Assembly (NCBI GenBank): GCA_963667715.1
Contig: OY763926.1
Location: 3,472,001 to 3,536,000 of the forward strand
Length of the DNA stretch: 64,000 bases
DNA from: JAFGDI01 sp963667715
GTDB lineage: Bacteria > Planctomycetota > Phycisphaerae > Sedimentisphaerales > SM23-30
Direction of reading: 5' to 3'
The first letter of the stretch is position 1. The number at the start of each line of letters is the position of its first letter. This document shows positions 53,035 through 62,454 of this stretch, piece by piece. The notes below the pieces were generated by a model, which saw only the letters and a program-made list of their open reading frames with translations, was not told where the DNA came from and made no database searches. A program made the translations under genes and the position numbers.

Positions 53035-55311
53035 ATGCGGTCATTTTTTGCCTTGTTAATACTGCTGATAGCCGGCAGCAACAGCTTCGCTCTCAATAAG
53101 AAGCCAATCGATTACGTTAACCCGCTGATGGGAACTGATTCCAAGCACCTGCTCTCTAATGGTAATACCTATCCGGCGATCGCTATGCCTTGGGGTATGA
53201 ACTTCTGGATGCCGCAGACTGGAAATATGGGCGATGGCTGGGCCTATACCTATAACTCAGACCGTATCAAGGGTTTCAAACAGACCCATCAGCCAAGTCC
53301 ATGGATCAACGATTACGGCCAGTTCTCGATCATGCCTATTACCGGCGAGCTGGATTTTGATCAGGAAAAGCGAGCCAGCTTCTTCAGCCATAAAGCCGAA
53401 GTTGCAAAGCCAAACTACTACCGGGTTTACCTGGCTGATTATGATATTACTACTGAAATAACCGCAACAGAACGTGCCGCTTATTTCCGTTTCACCTTCC
53501 CGGAAGCAGATAAATCTTATGTAATTGTAGATGCTTTTGATAATGGCTCTTATGTCAAGATCATACCTGCTGAGAAGAAAATCGTTGGTTATACTACCAA
53601 AAACAGCGGCGGCGTACCAAATAACTTCAAGAATTACTTTGTTATCGAATTCGATAAGCCTTTCACCTTCACAGCCGCGGTAAATGACAGGAATATCAAG
53701 ACCGATCAGCTGGAAGCCAAGAGCAATCATTCCGGCGGTATTATCGGTTTTACTACCAAGGTTGACGAAGTGGTACATGCCCGTGTCGCTTCCTCCTTTA
53801 TCAGTCTCGATCAGGCGTATCTGAACCTGAAAGAGCTCAAGGGCAGCTTTGACAGCACCAGATCATACGGCGAGAAGATCTGGAACACCACTCTCGGCAG
53901 AATCGAGATCGAAGATGACAATTGGGACAACCTCAGAACCTTCTACTCCTGTATGTATCGTTCTGTACTGTTCCCTCGTCAGTTCCACGAGATCGATGCC
54001 AAAGGTGATGTTGTTCATTACAGCCCATTCAATGGCAAAGTACTGCCGGGCTATCTCTATACCGATACCGGTTTCTGGGATACCTACCGCAGCCTGATAC
54101 CTTTTGTTAACCTGGTCTTCCCATCAACTGGCGAAAAGATCCAGGAAGGTCTGCTGAACTCTTATCTCGAAAGCGGATTCTACCCGGAATGGGCCAGCCC
54201 CGGCCATCGTGACTGTATGGTGGGTAACGGTTCATCGCCGGTTATCGCTGATGCCTTTTTCAAAGGACTCATCAAGGTCGATGCCAATAAAATGTATGAA
54301 GGTATGAAACATAGTGCCAATAATCAGCACCCGCACGTCAGATCATCTGGCCGCCTTGGCTACGAATACTACAATGAGCTGGGCTATGTTCCTTACGATG
54401 TTAATATCCGCGACAATGCCTCACGTACACTGGAATATGCCTATGATGACTGGTGCATATACCAGATGGGTAAAAAGCTTAACCGCCCTGCCGCTGAGCT
54501 TGAGCTATATCGTAACCGCTGTCTGAACTACAAGAATCAGTTCAATAAGAAATTCAATATGATGAGCGGCCGCAAGAAAGATGGCTCATTCCCGGATAAT
54601 TTCAAGCCGGTAAGCTGGTGGGACGCCTTCACCGAAGGTAACAGCTGGCATTATACCTGGTCTGTCTTCCATGACATTCAGGGCCTGATCGATCTTATGG
54701 GCGGCTATGACAACTTTATCGCCAAGCTCGATGCAGTATTTACTTCGCCACCTAGCTTCGGCGGCGGCAGCACCAAGGGCAATCTCGTCCATGAAATGCG
54801 TGAAATGCAGGTTATCGACATGGGCCAGTACGCTCACGGTAATCAACCGATCCAGCATATGATCTACCTGTATAACTATGCCGGCTCGCCATGGAAAACA
54901 CAGTATTGGATCCGCCAGGCTATGGAACGCCTCTACCATCCGACCCCGGACGGCTACTGCGGTGATGAAGATAACGGCCAGACCTCAGCCTGGTATGTCT
55001 TCTCCTCGCTGGGCTTCTATACCGTCTGTCCAGGTGCCAATGAATATGTCATCGGTTCGCCGCTGTTCAAGTCAGCTAAAATAAAGCTGGAAAACGGCAG
55101 ACAGATCGTTATCACCAGCGAAAATAACTCTGAAGAGAATGTATATATCAATGCCCTGACCGTAAACGGTAAAGATTATAATAAGAACTATTTCACCTAT
55201 ACCGATTTCATGAAAGGTGCAAAGATAAACTTCGAAATGTCAGACCAGCCGAATATGACAAGAGGCACAGACAAAGCCGCGTTCCCATATTCACTGTCGA
55301 ACGAAGAATAA
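53035..55311 (+). CDS. Secreted GH92 family enzyme with Gln at the acid position (copy 1)
   Basis: 758 residues from the ATG at 53035, behind AAGGAG and followed at once by a signal peptide (SFFALLILLIAGSNSFA); 20 upstream codons are rejected. The GH92 order is N-terminal beta-sandwich (YVNPLMGTDSKHLLSNGNTYP), then an (alpha/alpha)6 barrel with WDTYRSLIPF, EGNSWHYTW and the base Asp in GDEDNGQTSAW. The motif that holds the acid Glu in alpha-mannosidases (HGNEP) reads HGNQP, with Gln604. As I recall, this change marks GH92 enzymes that cleave mannose-1-phospho-mannose, whose phosphate leaving group needs no acid. Tandem paralogue of the next gene. Confidence 0.92.
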   Translation: MRSFFALLILLIAGSNSFALNKKPIDYVNPLMGTDSKHLLSNGNTYPAIAMPWGMNFWMPQTGNMGDGWAYTYNSDRIKGFKQTHQPSPWINDYGQFSIMPITGELDFDQEKRASFFSHKAEVAKPNYYRVYLADYDITTEITATERAAYFRFTFPEADKSYVIVDAFDNGSYVKIIPAEKKIVGYTTKNSGGVPNNFKNYFVIEFDKPFTFTAAVNDRNIKTDQLEAKSNHSGGIIGFTTKVDEVVHARVASSFISLDQAYLNLKELKGSFDSTRSYGEKIWNTTLGRIEIEDDNWDNLRTFYSCMYRSVLFPRQFHEIDAKGDVVHYSPFNGKVLPGYLYTDTGFWDTYRSLIPFVNLVFPSTGEKIQEGLLNSYLESGFYPEWASPGHRDCMVGNGSSPVIADAFFKGLIKVDANKMYEGMKHSANNQHPHVRSSGRLGYEYYNELGYVPYDVNIRDNASRTLEYAYDDWCIYQMGKKLNRPAAELELYRNRCLNYKNQFNKKFNMMSGRKKDGSFPDNFKPVSWWDAFTEGNSWHYTWSVFHDIQGLIDLMGGYDNFIAKLDAVFTSPPSFGGGSTKGNLVHEMREMQVIDMGQYAHGNQPIQHMIYLYNYAGSPWKTQYWIRQAMERLYHPTPDGYCGDEDNGQTSAWYVFSSLGFYTVCPGANEYVIGSPLFKSAKIKLENGRQIVITSENNSEENVYINALTVNGKDYNKNYFTYTDFMKGAKINFEMSDQPNMTRGTDKAAFPYSLSNEE

Positions 55312-55636
55312 TAGCTTTAGTAATACAAAACTATTCATATAGCTAAAACACAGAGGGCCATCGATCCACTTTATACGGATTGATGGCCCTTTTTTCGTTA
55401 ATAGGAGATATTTTAATAGATATCACACAAGCTATTTTTAAATGTTATATATTTTCAGACAAAAATAATACTTCTTTATGTAATATCTTACTGGAAGAAT
55501 TGAAGGTAGAAAGTTCCGGCTTTTTCCTTATAATAAACCCAAAAGCTAGGCAACTGCACCAGATGACAATATTCTGGCCCAGCACTAATAATTTAATGTA
55601 ATCACTTTTCAAACAATTACTTAAAAGGAATAATAC
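55312..55636. other. Spacer between the two tandem GH92 genes
   Basis: 325 bp. It contains the terminator of the first GH92 gene (55354-55396) and then about 240 bp of A/T-rich sequence presumably carrying a separate promoter for the second. No gene is seen. Confidence 0.6.
55354..55396 (+). terminator. Rho-independent terminator of GH92 copy 1
   Basis: AGGGCCATCGATCC pairs with GGATTGATGGCCCT (one wobble) and a run of T follows, 42 bp after the stop. Confidence 0.92.
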
Positions 55637-57907
55637 ATGAAACACTTTTTTACCAGTATCATCCTGACACTATTATTCACTATTACAATTCAAGCCGCCG
55701 AAAAAAATCTTGCTGATTATGTCAATACTCTGCAGGGAACAAATTCCAAGTTTGAGCTTACCCGCGGCAATACCTACCCGACTACCGCCCTGCCTTTTGC
55801 TATGAACACCTGGGGAGCCCAGACCGGCAATAATGGTGATGGATGGAAGTACCAGTATGAAAAGGATACTATCCGAGGCTTCCAGCAGGCTCACCAGTGC
55901 AGCTCCTGGACCAATGATTATGCGGTTTTCTCACTTATGCCCTCAGCTGGCGAGTTGAAAGTTAACCAGGATCAGAGAGCTCTGAAATTCAGCCATGCCA
56001 ACGAGATTGCCAAGCCGTATTATTATTCTGTGAAGTTTGATAACGGCATCCAGACCGAAATATCACCAACCGAACGCGGTGCCCATATCCGCTTTAGCTT
56101 CCCTCAGGGCCAGAAGGCCTTTGTTGCCCTCGACGGCTATACAACCTCCAGCTCAGTAAAGATCAGCCCGGACCAGAAGACCATCACCGGATATGTATTA
56201 ATTACCCGCAGCCATGCCGGCCACTTCAAGAATTACTTCAGACTCGAATTCGATCAGCCGATCGCTGCCTATGGAACCTGGGAAAACAGAAATAATACCG
56301 TTAATGCCGGTCAGACCGAACTCGAAGGCAAAGGAGCCGGAGCATACCTGCAATTCGCCGACGGTGCCACTGTCCAGGCTAAGGTCGCCTCATCGTATAT
56401 CAGCCCGGAACAGGCCCAGCTCAATCTCGAACGCGAGCTAGGCGGCTTTAAGAACCTGGAAGATACCAAACAGGCGGCATTAAATACCTGGAACAAACTT
56501 CTGAGTCAGGTAAAGGTCGAAGGCAGTAATGAAGAGGACAAAGCCACCTTCTATTCCTGCTTCTTCCGTGCAAGCCTGTTTTCACGCATGTTCCATGAAT
56601 ATGACAAGGACGGCAATGCCTATTACATGAGCCCATACGACATAAAAGTGCACAATGGTAAGATGTACACCGATACCGGCTTCTGGGACACCTTCCGCGG
56701 CCAGTTCCCGCTGACCTGCCTGCTGCACCCCACTATGCAGGGAGAATATATGAATGCCATGCTCGCCGCCCAGGAACAATGCGGCTGGCTGCCAAGCTGG
56801 TCATTCCCCGGCGAAGGAGGCAGTATGATCGGTAACCATGCGATCTCACTTTTCGCGGATGCATGGGCCAAAGGCATTCGCACCTTCGACCCGGAAAAAG
56901 CCCTGGCGGCTTATCTGCACGAAGCTACCAATAAAGGACCATGGGGCCCGGCAAACGGCCGTGAAGGCTGGAAAGGCTATTATCAGCTGGGCTATGTACC
57001 GTACCCGGAAGTAAGAGAAGCCACCGCCAAGACCCTGGAATATGCCTATGATGACTGGTGCGGCTATGAACTGGCCAAAACTATCGGCAACGATTTCTAT
57101 GCCGATATCTTCGCCCGCCAGATGTATAATTATAAAAATGTCTACAATCCTGAAAATGGGTTTATGATGGGTAGAAATGCCAAAGGTCAATGGCAGGAAA
57201 ACTTCAGCCCATATGCCTGGGGCGGACCATTTACCGAGGGTAATGCCTGGCATTGGATCTGGTCAGTATTCCACGATGTACAGGGCCTGATCGATATTAT
57301 GGGCGGTAATGATGCCTTTAATGCCAGACTGGACGAAATATTTACTATCCCTAACAAGATCGAAGTTGGTACTTACGGCGGACTTATCCACGAGATGACC
57401 GAAATGGCTATGGCCAATATGGGCCAGTACGCCCACGGCAACCAGCCGATCCAGCATATGGTTTATCTCTATAACTACTCCGGCGAGCCATGGAAAGCTC
57501 AGTTCCACGCTCGTGAGGTTATGAGCAGACTTTATAATGCCACCGAAAACGGCTATCCCGGCGATGAGGATCAGGGCCAGACTTCTTCCTGGTATGTTCT
57601 CAGTGCCCTGGGCTTCTACAGCGTCTGCCCTGGTACCGATCAGTATGTAATCGGTAGCCCGTTGTTTGAGAAGACCACGATCACACTTGAAAATGGTAAT
57701 AAGTTCGTAGTGGTAGCCAAAGGCAACTCTGCTGAAAATGTATATATTCAGTCCGCCAGGCTAAACGGCAAAAACTACACTAAAAACTACCTGAGATACT
57801 CAGATATCATCAACGGAGGTAAACTCGAGCTGGTCATGGACAGTAAGCCAAATACCAAACGCGGCATCAAAAAGGAAGATAAGCCGTTCTCAGTTTCTGT
57901 TGAATAA
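55637..57907 (+). CDS. Secreted GH92 family enzyme with Gln at the acid position (copy 2)
   Basis: 756 residues with signal peptide (HFFTSIILTLLFTITIQAA). It is collinear with copy 1 over its length: YVNTLQGTNSKFELTRGNTYP, WDTFRGQFPL, EGNAWHWIW, HGNQPIQHM with Gln603, and the base Asp region GDEDQGQTSSW. The substitution is therefore shared and was present before the duplication or is kept by selection. Calcium-binding residues of the barrel appear preserved. It probably acts on a related but distinct mannosyl-phosphate or mannoside. It ends 124 bp before the convergent third GH92 gene. Confidence 0.92.
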   Translation: MKHFFTSIILTLLFTITIQAAEKNLADYVNTLQGTNSKFELTRGNTYPTTALPFAMNTWGAQTGNNGDGWKYQYEKDTIRGFQQAHQCSSWTNDYAVFSLMPSAGELKVNQDQRALKFSHANEIAKPYYYSVKFDNGIQTEISPTERGAHIRFSFPQGQKAFVALDGYTTSSSVKISPDQKTITGYVLITRSHAGHFKNYFRLEFDQPIAAYGTWENRNNTVNAGQTELEGKGAGAYLQFADGATVQAKVASSYISPEQAQLNLERELGGFKNLEDTKQAALNTWNKLLSQVKVEGSNEEDKATFYSCFFRASLFSRMFHEYDKDGNAYYMSPYDIKVHNGKMYTDTGFWDTFRGQFPLTCLLHPTMQGEYMNAMLAAQEQCGWLPSWSFPGEGGSMIGNHAISLFADAWAKGIRTFDPEKALAAYLHEATNKGPWGPANGREGWKGYYQLGYVPYPEVREATAKTLEYAYDDWCGYELAKTIGNDFYADIFARQMYNYKNVYNPENGFMMGRNAKGQWQENFSPYAWGGPFTEGNAWHWIWSVFHDVQGLIDIMGGNDAFNARLDEIFTIPNKIEVGTYGGLIHEMTEMAMANMGQYAHGNQPIQHMVYLYNYSGEPWKAQFHAREVMSRLYNATENGYPGDEDQGQTSSWYVLSALGFYSVCPGTDQYVIGSPLFEKTTITLENGNKFVVVAKGNSAENVYIQSARLNGKNYTKNYLRYSDIINGGKLELVMDSKPNTKRGIKKEDKPFSVSVE

Positions 57908-57951
57908 GTATTATTTTTCCCGTTTACAAACTTAGTATATATCAAACAAAA

Positions 57952-57986
57952 ATACCCCGCCGGGCACCTATTACCTGACGGGGTAT
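57952..57986. terminator. Bidirectional terminator between convergent GH92 genes
   Basis: ATACCCCG and CGGGGTAT form an 8-bp stem with A-rich sequence on the left and T-rich on the right. Confidence 0.85.
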
Positions 57987-58030
57987 TGTTAACTTTATAT
58001 GATATTATATCAATACAAAACGGCGATTAC

Positions 58031-60262
58031 TTATCTGGCCGGTCTGTCTTTAATATCTGAGCCGAAGTTCTTATTAGGCTGCGGTCCCATCTGGAACTCC
58101 AGTTTACCGCCGGAGGCGATCATATCGTAAGTTATATATGACTTGCTGTAAGGCTTGCCGTTATACTTCACTGACTGGATATAGATATTGTCCTTGCTGT
58201 TATCATGGGCAATAATGGTGAACTTCTTACCACCAGGTAAATTCAGGGTCAGCTCATCGACTGCCGGGCTGCCGAAGACATAAACGCCATTGGCCGGGTG
58301 AACTGGGTAGAAGCCCATCGCAGACATCATATACCAGGCTGACATCTGGCCGCAGTCTTCATTACCGCTGAGACCATCGATCTTATCGCTATACATGGTA
58401 TCGAGTACCTGACGAACTCTCTGGGCCGACTTCCACTGCTGGCCGGCAAAGGCATACATATAGATTATATGATGGCTCGGCTCATTGCCATGGGCATACA
58501 TACCGATCAGGCCGGAGATATCAGATGATGCTCCTTCTCCCAGGTCTGAGCTCATATTGAACAGGGTGTCCAGCTTGGTGACAAAGGCCTTCTCCGAGCC
58601 AAACAAGTCGATCAGACCATACGGATCATGAGGCACCAGCCAGGTATACTGCCAGGCATTGCCTTCACAGTAGTCATCTTCACGATGGCGGGAGGCGATC
58701 GGGTCAAACGGGCTGCGCCATGAGCCGTCAGCCATTACGCCACGCATAAACTGGATATCCTTATCAAAATATTTTGTGTAAACCTTAGAACGGTTCAGGA
58801 AATATTCATAATCTTCGGTTTTGCCCAGGTCCTTGGCCATCAGGGCAATACAATGGTCATCAATAGCATATTCCATGCTCTTGGCAACCGCTTCATTTTC
58901 CTTATCGCCGGGAATATAGCCCATCTCCTTGAGGAACTTCACACCTTTGCGATCGTTCATAGCACTGTCCTTGATCGCCTTAAAGGCCAGTTCAACATCA
59001 TAGTCACGGAAACCCTTGAAATAAGCATCAACAATAACCGGTACGGCATGATAACCAACCATAGTCCCGGTCTCATTACCCAGAAGATGCCAGATAGGCA
59101 ATATCCCCTGCTGCTGGTATATGGCCAGCATGGAATTTACCATATCATTTACCCGCTCCGGCTGATACAATGTCAGCAGCGGATGCTGGGTGCGATATGT
59201 GTCCCATAGAGAGAAGATACTGTAATTTTCAAAACCAGGGTTCTTATATACTTTCTTATCGGTACCGCGATAGTCGCCATTGGCATCATTGAAAAGAACC
59301 GGCGATATCATGGAATGATACATTGCAGTATAGAATATTGTGCTGGTCTTCTGGTCAGCTTTTACCTGGAATTTATTGAGCTGCTCGTTCCATTTCTGCT
59401 GGGCCTGATCAACTACGCCATCAAAGTTCCAGTCGCTAAGCTCTGCGTCAATATTTGCCAGGGCGTTTTCGATACTTACCGGCGAAATAGCCAACTTTAT
59501 TAATACCGGCCTGCTGCTTGAGGCGAGATTGATCACACCTTTGATACCGCGACCTTTACCGGATACACTGTCAAGCTTGTTATTGCCATCATAAATATCA
59601 AATGAAGCTGCCGGGGTCTGAAGCTTTATCGCAAAAAATACCCGCTGGTCAGAAGCCCAGCCCTGCGAGAAACGATAGCCGCCGATAGTGCTGTCATCGA
59701 TCTTCTCCAGGTAAGCTTCGCGAATTGAATCGCCATTACCGGTAACCGGATTGATTATTACTTTATCATCTGTACCGGCCGGATAACAATAGCGGTGCAT
59801 GGCAACCCGCTCGGTAGCAGCCAGCTCAACCCTTACATTATAGCGATCGAGCATTACACTGTAATAGCCCGGACTGGCGGTTTCGGTTTCATGACGATAG
59901 CGAGATGCATAGCCGCTTTCAGGGTTATCATCGCTGCCGGTCTCAAGCTTTGCCTCTCCCACCACCGGCATAAGCAAAATATCGCCCAAGTCGGTACAGC
60001 CGGTACCACTTAAATGCAGATGAGAAAAACCAATATTCACTGAATCGCTATAATGATAGCCCGAACACCAGTCCCAACCCTTATGATTATTATTCGGGCC
60101 GACCTGGATAGCACCAAAAGGAACCGAAGCACCTAAAAAGGTATGACCGTGGCCGCCGGTGCCGATATAAGGGTCAACATACTTGAGCAGATCAGCTCCC
60201 TGGGCCGGACTAAGAACATAGCCGGCAAAAATACAACATAATATCGCTGCTTTTCTGAACAT
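58031..60262 (-). CDS. Secreted GH92 alpha-mannosidase (canonical catalytic residues)
   Basis: 743 residues with signal peptide (cleavage near QGA, about 23). It is a more distant GH92 than the tandem pair: YVDPYIGTGGHGHTFLGASVPFG at the N-terminus, then WDTYRTQHPL, EGNAWQYTW, HGNEPSHH with the acid Glu594, and GNEDCGQMSAW with the base Asp. These match calcium-dependent exo-alpha-mannosidases acting on alpha-1,2/1,3-linked mannose. GGAG lies 8 nt before the ATG. With the two Gln-type paralogues it would complete removal of mannose from phosphorylated or capped N-glycan- or yeast-mannan-like chains; that pathway is inferred. Confidence 0.94.
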   Translation of the reverse strand: MFRKAAILCCIFAGYVLSPAQGADLLKYVDPYIGTGGHGHTFLGASVPFGAIQVGPNNNHKGWDWCSGYHYSDSVNIGFSHLHLSGTGCTDLGDILLMPVVGEAKLETGSDDNPESGYASRYRHETETASPGYYSVMLDRYNVRVELAATERVAMHRYCYPAGTDDKVIINPVTGNGDSIREAYLEKIDDSTIGGYRFSQGWASDQRVFFAIKLQTPAASFDIYDGNNKLDSVSGKGRGIKGVINLASSSRPVLIKLAISPVSIENALANIDAELSDWNFDGVVDQAQQKWNEQLNKFQVKADQKTSTIFYTAMYHSMISPVLFNDANGDYRGTDKKVYKNPGFENYSIFSLWDTYRTQHPLLTLYQPERVNDMVNSMLAIYQQQGILPIWHLLGNETGTMVGYHAVPVIVDAYFKGFRDYDVELAFKAIKDSAMNDRKGVKFLKEMGYIPGDKENEAVAKSMEYAIDDHCIALMAKDLGKTEDYEYFLNRSKVYTKYFDKDIQFMRGVMADGSWRSPFDPIASRHREDDYCEGNAWQYTWLVPHDPYGLIDLFGSEKAFVTKLDTLFNMSSDLGEGASSDISGLIGMYAHGNEPSHHIIYMYAFAGQQWKSAQRVRQVLDTMYSDKIDGLSGNEDCGQMSAWYMMSAMGFYPVHPANGVYVFGSPAVDELTLNLPGGKKFTIIAHDNSKDNIYIQSVKYNGKPYSKSYITYDMIASGGKLEFQMGPQPNKNFGSDIKDRPAR

Positions 60263-60658
60263 TATTAAACTCCAAATACTAAAAAGTTAATAAAATCGAA
60301 CATAAATCGTCCAGAGAAGACTATGCCACCCGGCAACAAGTATCTATTGAACAACTATGTTACATAAATACCAGAACTACATCCTATTCAAGACAAAACG
60401 AGGTAATAAAGCGATAATAGTATAATAGAAATCAATATAAAATGCTACTACCCAAAGATAAAAATGAATGGCATGCCGTCAGTCATTTAAAGAGTATATT
60501 TAAGCGAACACAAAAAAACTATATACATTTTCCCCCGCAATCGAGGAAGATAAACATATATTCAAACTAAACCTAGGTAAGTTTAATCTGCCGTAGAAAT
60601 CCAGCCCGCCTAAAGCGGACGGCTATCTCGTCTCAAAAAGAACTACCCATTACGGCTA
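60263..60658. other. Intergenic region between the third GH92 gene and bioC
   Basis: 396 bp, A/T-rich, no gene, no clear terminator for bioC and no palindromic element of the A-I family. Confidence 0.5.
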
Positions 60659-61417
60659 TTAGCTTTTAGCGGCAGCTATAATTGTTATAGGCTGATAGGT
60701 CAGGACAACTCCACTCGGCGAACTGAACCTGCTGATATATTCATTTGAAAACTTGGCCAGAGTCGTTCTGGTCCATCTTTTACCGCCTGCGGCAGTAACC
60801 CCGGTACTTTTCATATGATGTAAGACCGCGTGCGGGTCTGAAAATTCCAGAAAATATGACTTCTCCTGGGCAGAAATGACGTCAAAACACTCACTAAGCA
60901 GCTCTTTGAGCTCGGCAAGAGAATAATAGCCCAGACTTACGCCAGTAAGACTTCGTATCTCACTGAAATTATCAGGGCCAAAGGTAGAAAAGGCCAGTAT
61001 ACCACCAGGAACAAGAGCATCCGCCAGCCGTGAGAGCGTATGAGGTAGATCGTGCAGCCATTGAAAAACTGCATTTGATACTATCAGATCGAGATTTCCC
61101 GGAAACTCCGCCAGCGATTCAATATCGCCGGGGATGAAACTACTGCCAACGATCCGGCCGGCACAAGCTGAACATTCTTCGACAATATCATTAAGAAATA
61201 GCTCACGAAAACCAAGCTTTTCCACAATAAGCTCAGTAAAAAGCCCACTTCCGATCCCAATCTCAAAGATTCGATCAAATTCACGTCCCGCAACCTCAAC
61301 CAGCTCAGCCATAAGACGGCCAGCTATCTGATTCTGCACCGCCGCATTATCAGAATAAGTCGCCAAACTACGGGCAAATCGCCGGCGAATAAGTTGCTTG
61401 TCTGGTTGATTTGTCAT
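60659..61417 (-). CDS. bioC: Malonyl-ACP O-methyltransferase BioC
   Basis: 252 residues. Methylates malonyl-ACP so that fatty acid synthesis can build pimeloyl-ACP for biotin. It starts with the family N-terminus KQLIRRRFARSLATYSDNAAVQNQIAGRLM. The SAM motif is IFEIGIGSGLFTELI, then LNDIVEE, NAVFQWLHDLPHTL and GGILAFSTFGPDNFSEI follow. Last gene of the visible biotin cluster, 99 bp behind bioG. A small hairpin (ACCGC-AA-GCGGT, 61431-61442) precedes the start and the ribosome site is weak. Confidence 0.95.
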   Translation of the reverse strand: MTNQPDKQLIRRRFARSLATYSDNAAVQNQIAGRLMAELVEVAGREFDRIFEIGIGSGLFTELIVEKLGFRELFLNDIVEECSACAGRIVGSSFIPGDIESLAEFPGNLDLIVSNAVFQWLHDLPHTLSRLADALVPGGILAFSTFGPDNFSEIRSLTGVSLGYYSLAELKELLSECFDVISAQEKSYFLEFSDPHAVLHHMKSTGVTAAGGKRWTRTTLAKFSNEYISRFSSPSGVVLTYQPITIIAAAKS

Positions 61418-61445
61418 ATTTCATTTCGTAACCGCAAGCGGTCAC

Positions 61446-61527
61446 GGTTAAAGGTTAAAAATTAAAGGTAAAAGGTATAATAATATATTCTTTCTTTACT
61501 TTTAACCTTTCACTTTTTACTTTTCAC
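61446..61527. repeat. Heptad-armed palindrome G (bioG-bioC junction)
   Basis: GGTTAAA, GGTTAAA, AATTAAA, GGTAAAA, GGTATAA on the left face CTTTACTTTTAACC and CACTTTTTACTTTTCAC on the right. The bioG stop codon and last three sense codons are inside the right arm. The conserved core of A-D is absent. Confidence 0.7.
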
Positions 61528-62227
61528 TATTTATTATTGGCCAATGTGCAATATCTAGTGCCATTACCTTTTTCGCTCTGGTTTGCCAGAACGCAGTCTG
61601 CCTATCTGGTAGAAATATCTTATCTTTACCACCAATTATAGCGGTATCGAACAGTTCAAACTCGGTAAGATCATTTTTCCCGATACGTTCGCCTAATGCG
61701 ATAAGCTCATCTCGCTGATCGGTTAATTGCCGCTGCGGCTGAACTTTTGCAAACAGCTCGAGCGTGTCGCGACCGCGGCACATACGGCGATTAAAGGCGT
61801 ACCGACTATCTTCGCTAGTCCAATTCTCTGCGGTACCATAAAATATATCAGGCGAAAGACCAAAATCTTCACTTATCGGTGCCAAGGTACCATTGACGGC
61901 GATCGCACGGCTAAAGGAAAGACCACTCTTCACACAATATTCCCCACAAGCCCATACACCCAGCGACCAGGCGACAACGATCACCTCACTATAAGCTCCC
62001 ATAAGCCCGGCAAGGTCAAGCTCCAGCTCAGCCGAAGTATAATCATAAACCTCCAGCAGATCAAAAGCCGCATCAGCCTCAGTTAGAACCTCAGCCCGCT
62101 CCAAAACTCCCCGCCAGCCGCTCAGGAAATTCCCGATCGAACCAAGCGAATCCATCCCCCAGCCATTGAAGAATATCAATAACCTGCCGGAAACTGAATT
62201 TTGAGTTTTATAAAAAATATATCTCAT
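61517..62227 (-). CDS. bioG: Pimeloyl-ACP methyl ester esterase BioG
   Basis: 236 residues of the DUF452/BioG family. Removes the methyl group from pimeloyl-ACP methyl ester to end chain growth, the step done by BioH in E. coli. The alpha/beta-hydrolase features are LLIFFNGWGMD near the start, the nucleophile Ser in VVAWSLGVWA, and the His in DIAHWPI near the end. The position between bioF and bioC supports the call. The C-terminal residues NSEK come from palindromic element G. Confidence 0.92.
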   Translation of the reverse strand: MRYIFYKTQNSVSGRLLIFFNGWGMDSLGSIGNFLSGWRGVLERAEVLTEADAAFDLLEVYDYTSAELELDLAGLMGAYSEVIVVAWSLGVWACGEYCVKSGLSFSRAIAVNGTLAPISEDFGLSPDIFYGTAENWTSEDSRYAFNRRMCRGRDTLELFAKVQPQRQLTDQRDELIALGERIGKNDLTEFELFDTAIIGGKDKIFLPDRQTAFWQTRAKKVMALDIAHWPIINSEK

Positions 62228-62247
62228 GCGTTTGGTGCCAGGAGTGA

Positions 62248-62402
62248 GTTAAAGGAAGTAATAAGAAACAAGAAATATGAAATAAGCTCCAGTGTTGCTT
62301 CGCAACCTGATTTAAAACAGGCAAAGCCTGCAATATAAATCAGACAGCTTCGAGCGGAGCGAGAAACATGAGCTTGTTTCTTACTTCTTGTTACTTATTA
62401 CT
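62248..62402. repeat. Heptad-armed palindromic element C (bioF-bioG junction)
   Basis: Arms of AAGTAAT/AAGAAAC/AAGAAAT heptads (left 62248-62288, right 62369-62402) enclose GTTGC-TTC-GCAAC, CAGGC-AAA-GCCTG and CTTCGAGCGGAGCGAGA, the same order as A and B. The right arm ends 52 bp before the bioF stop codon. Confidence 0.85.
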
Positions 62403-62454
62403 AAACATTTTCATTCAACAACCACTTCGCTTCCTCTGTATAAAAACGAAACGG

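Noticed and set aside
55380..55601. 73-codon frame between the tandem GH92 genes
   Set aside because: It begins inside the terminator of the first GH92 gene, lacks a ribosome site and resembles no protein.
56846..57253. 135-codon antisense frame inside GH92 copy 2
   Set aside because: A shadow of the G/C-rich GH92 codons; no ribosome site or domain.
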